From Calothrix sp. NIES-2098 (lineage in GTDB: Bacteria > Cyanobacteriota > Cyanobacteriia > Cyanobacteriales > Nostocaceae), in contig AP018172.1 in the NCBI GenBank assembly GCA_002368175.1, positions 2,230,001 through 2,294,000 of the forward strand: a stretch of DNA of 64,000 nt. Reading direction: 5' to 3'. Of the stretch, positions 62,626 through 64,000 are shown piece after piece; position 1 is the first letter of the stretch; each line of letters starts with the position of its first letter. Below the pieces are notes generated by a model. It was given only the letters and a program-made list of their open reading frames with translations. It was not told where the DNA came from and did not search any database. The position numbers and the translations under genes are program-made.

Positions 62626-63015
62626 TCAAATTAAATAATACATAGTGCCTTCTGGAGCCAGAGTTACTGCTACATTGTAATCTTCAATTGCTTTTTGTTG
62701 ATTACCTAATTCTTGATAGAGTTGACTGCGCCAATAATAAAAGAAAGCGTTATCAGGATTAATATATATCGCTTGGGTGTAGTCTTCTAATGCGCCTTGA
62801 CGATCGCCTAATTTTTTTTTGCGAAATTTAGCGCGTGCAGTGTAAAGTTCTGCACTGTGGGGATGAATGCAGATTGCTGTATTGAAATCTGCGATCGCAC
62901 CTTCTATATCTCCTTGGGCAAAATGATTGTAAGCTTGTTTAATATATAAGCTGGCATCTTTTTGCAATGATTGAGTTGCCTGTGGTTGGTTGAAATTTTG
63001 AGCATTGCTATTCAT
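62626..63015 (-). CDS. TPR-repeat protein
   Basis: 129 residues from MNSNAQNFNQPQATQ. Three tetratricopeptide repeats fill the protein (for example QAYNHFAQGDIEGAIADFNTAI, GDRQGALEDYTQAIYINPDN, GNQQKAIEDYNVAVTLAPEG), after a glutamine-rich N-terminus. TPRs mediate protein contacts. The frame extends 29 codons upstream but that part is not protein-like. Confidence 0.88.
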   Translation of the reverse strand: MNSNAQNFNQPQATQSLQKDASLYIKQAYNHFAQGDIEGAIADFNTAICIHPHSAELYTARAKFRKKKLGDRQGALEDYTQAIYINPDNAFFYYWRSQLYQELGNQQKAIEDYNVAVTLAPEGTMYYLI

Positions 63016-63108
63016 CTGAGTGAAAATAAAAATAATATAAGATTTTGCAGGTTGTGATACTTTTAGCGTACCCACAATATTGGGGATTGTAACTAATAGC
63101 AACTATTT

Positions 63109-64000
63109 CTAAGGTTGATAGCGAATACTAAAGTAAAATCCATCATCTTGAGCGTTATTACCGCGATCGCTCAACTCAACAAAGGGAATGCCATAATCAA
63201 GGCGCATAGTTAGGCGATCTATCCCCAAAGCCTGATTCCACAACAATCCTAAGCCAGCGCTAGCTAGAAAAGTTTGACTGGGTTGCTTATTCGGATTATC
63301 AGATTGATTCCAAACTGCGCCTAAATCGAGAAACGGTGCTAACTCAATTCTCGGTAATCCAGCTTCATTACGTTCGACTGTAATTCGGTCTTCAATCGCT
63401 ACCCGAAAGCCATTATCTCCAGAACGGACGTTTTGGCGATATCCGCGCACAGATTGTCCGCCGCCAATCACGAATTGCTGGGAAGGTAACAGACTATCGG
63501 GTGTGAGTTGTAACTCTCCTTGTATGAGTAATAAATGATCTTGATTAAGTTTTTGTACCCGCTGGATTAAACCCAACCAACTGAAAAAACGACCATCAGG
63601 AATGGGATCTTGATTGATAGTGGCATCAAGTAAGCCAGTACCTAGACTAAACTGCGATTGTAAATACCAGGCTCCTTGCGGATCGCGCTTCACGTAGTCT
63701 TGGCTAAACTTGAACACGCTAGTACGGCTGACTCCATTAGCATCGGGGCCAATCCCAAAGGGAGTCGGGAGTCGATCGAAGAGAAAAGTTTGACCATCTT
63801 GATAAGTAAACCCAAAAGATAGCGCAAATTCTTCTCTAGGCGATCGCACTAACGGCTGCCGAAAACTAATATCATATACATCCTGGTTCGCTTTAATACC
63901 GAACTGGTCAAACGGTGGCTGCGTAATTTCGTTGCGATTGGGTGCAAATCGCAAGCGGAGCTTCCCGTTCATCGGGTTAACGGGAATTTGGTAGCTAAAA
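63109..64000 (-). CDS. ShlB/FhaC/HecB-type outer-membrane transporter, C-terminal part (gene runs off the window)
   Basis: An open frame continues past position 64000, so only the C-terminal beta-barrel part is seen (about 297 residues). The block GGGQSVRGYRQNVRSGDNGFRVAIED, the later FLDLGAVWNQ and the closing aromatic strand DGFYFSIRYQP are hallmarks of two-partner-secretion TpsB proteins. These export large TpsA proteins across the outer membrane. The ATG at 63972 is internal; the frame extends upstream through it (FSYQIPVNPM...), and the POTRA domains should lie outside the window. Confidence 0.88.
   Translation of the reverse strand, partial: FSYQIPVNPMNGKLRLRFAPNRNEITQPPFDQFGIKANQDVYDISFRQPLVRSPREEFALSFGFTYQDGQTFLFDRLPTPFGIGPDANGVSRTSVFKFSQDYVKRDPQGAWYLQSQFSLGTGLLDATINQDPIPDGRFFSWLGLIQRVQKLNQDHLLLIQGELQLTPDSLLPSQQFVIGGGQSVRGYRQNVRSGDNGFRVAIEDRITVERNEAGLPRIELAPFLDLGAVWNQSDNPNKQPSQTFLASAGLGLLWNQALGIDRLTMRLDYGIPFVELSDRGNNAQDDGFYFSIRYQP

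Overview
The window looks like chromosomal DNA of a filamentous, probably nitrogen-fixing cyanobacterium of the Nostocales. The evidence is a full-length psbA (photosystem II D1), a PAM68-like photosystem II assembly gene after rpsO, cyanobacterial families (DUF1517, DUF1823, DUF3370 with SLH domains, DUF4278, several Uma2 genes), abundant HIP1 octamers (GCGATCGC), a heptamer STRR repeat, a cyanobacterial-type LexA box, and a truncated CphA2-type cyanophycin synthetase known mainly from N2-fixing cyanobacteria. Base composition is AT-rich (judged by eye).

Layout. 1-4.3 kb: a zinc-ribbon membrane protein, an exported FmdE-like protein, then a divergent pair: an asparagine-synthetase-like enzyme lacking the N-terminal cysteine, and an acidic protein made of six 19-residue DG-x-RP repeats. 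4.5-7.4 kb: a MarR regulator divergent from an efflux-type operon (two YdcZ/DMT proteins and an MFS transporter), with two palindromic operators between. 7.5-11.7 kb: CHASE2 Ser/Thr kinase, DUF350 protein, FemAB-like transferase. 12-23.6 kb: a DNA phosphorothioation (Dnd) island (dndC, dndB, an HNH nuclease, Dnd-associated protein 4, dndD with a 57-aa coupled leader gene, a DEAH restriction helicase), interrupted by a Uma2 gene and an SLH/DUF3370 gene; dndA and dndE are not in the window.

23.7-45.6 kb: mostly housekeeping. lexA with its own LexA box, argF, tRNA-Thr(UGU), a DarG-like macro-domain protein, two paralogous GH13 enzymes flanking cyanophycin genes (cphA2, cphB), two DAHP synthases of different subclasses, rpsO-PAM68, an orphan ATP-grasp ligase, a flavodoxin, an LPLAT-like protein, and PadR divergent from a pirin gene.

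45.6-53.4 kb holds the most notable system: a retron. Reading the minus strand, a WGR-HEAT-repeat protein and a winged-helix-SWIM protein are followed by a structured non-coding region with a retron-like a1/a2 inverted repeat, then a reverse transcriptase carrying the retron NAxxH and VTG motifs, then an AbiEii-like nucleotidyltransferase. The gene content matches what I recall as type XIII retrons (ARM/HEAT + WHSWIM), a class with little experimental description.

53.5-64 kb: lipoprotein, DUF1517, pentapeptide-repeat protein, tyrA, psbA with a clear promoter and terminator, a TacAT-like toxin-antitoxin pair, small proteins, a TPR protein and the C-terminal part of a two-partner-secretion outer-membrane transporter running off the end. 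Calls rest on reading motifs and family memory; no database search was possible.
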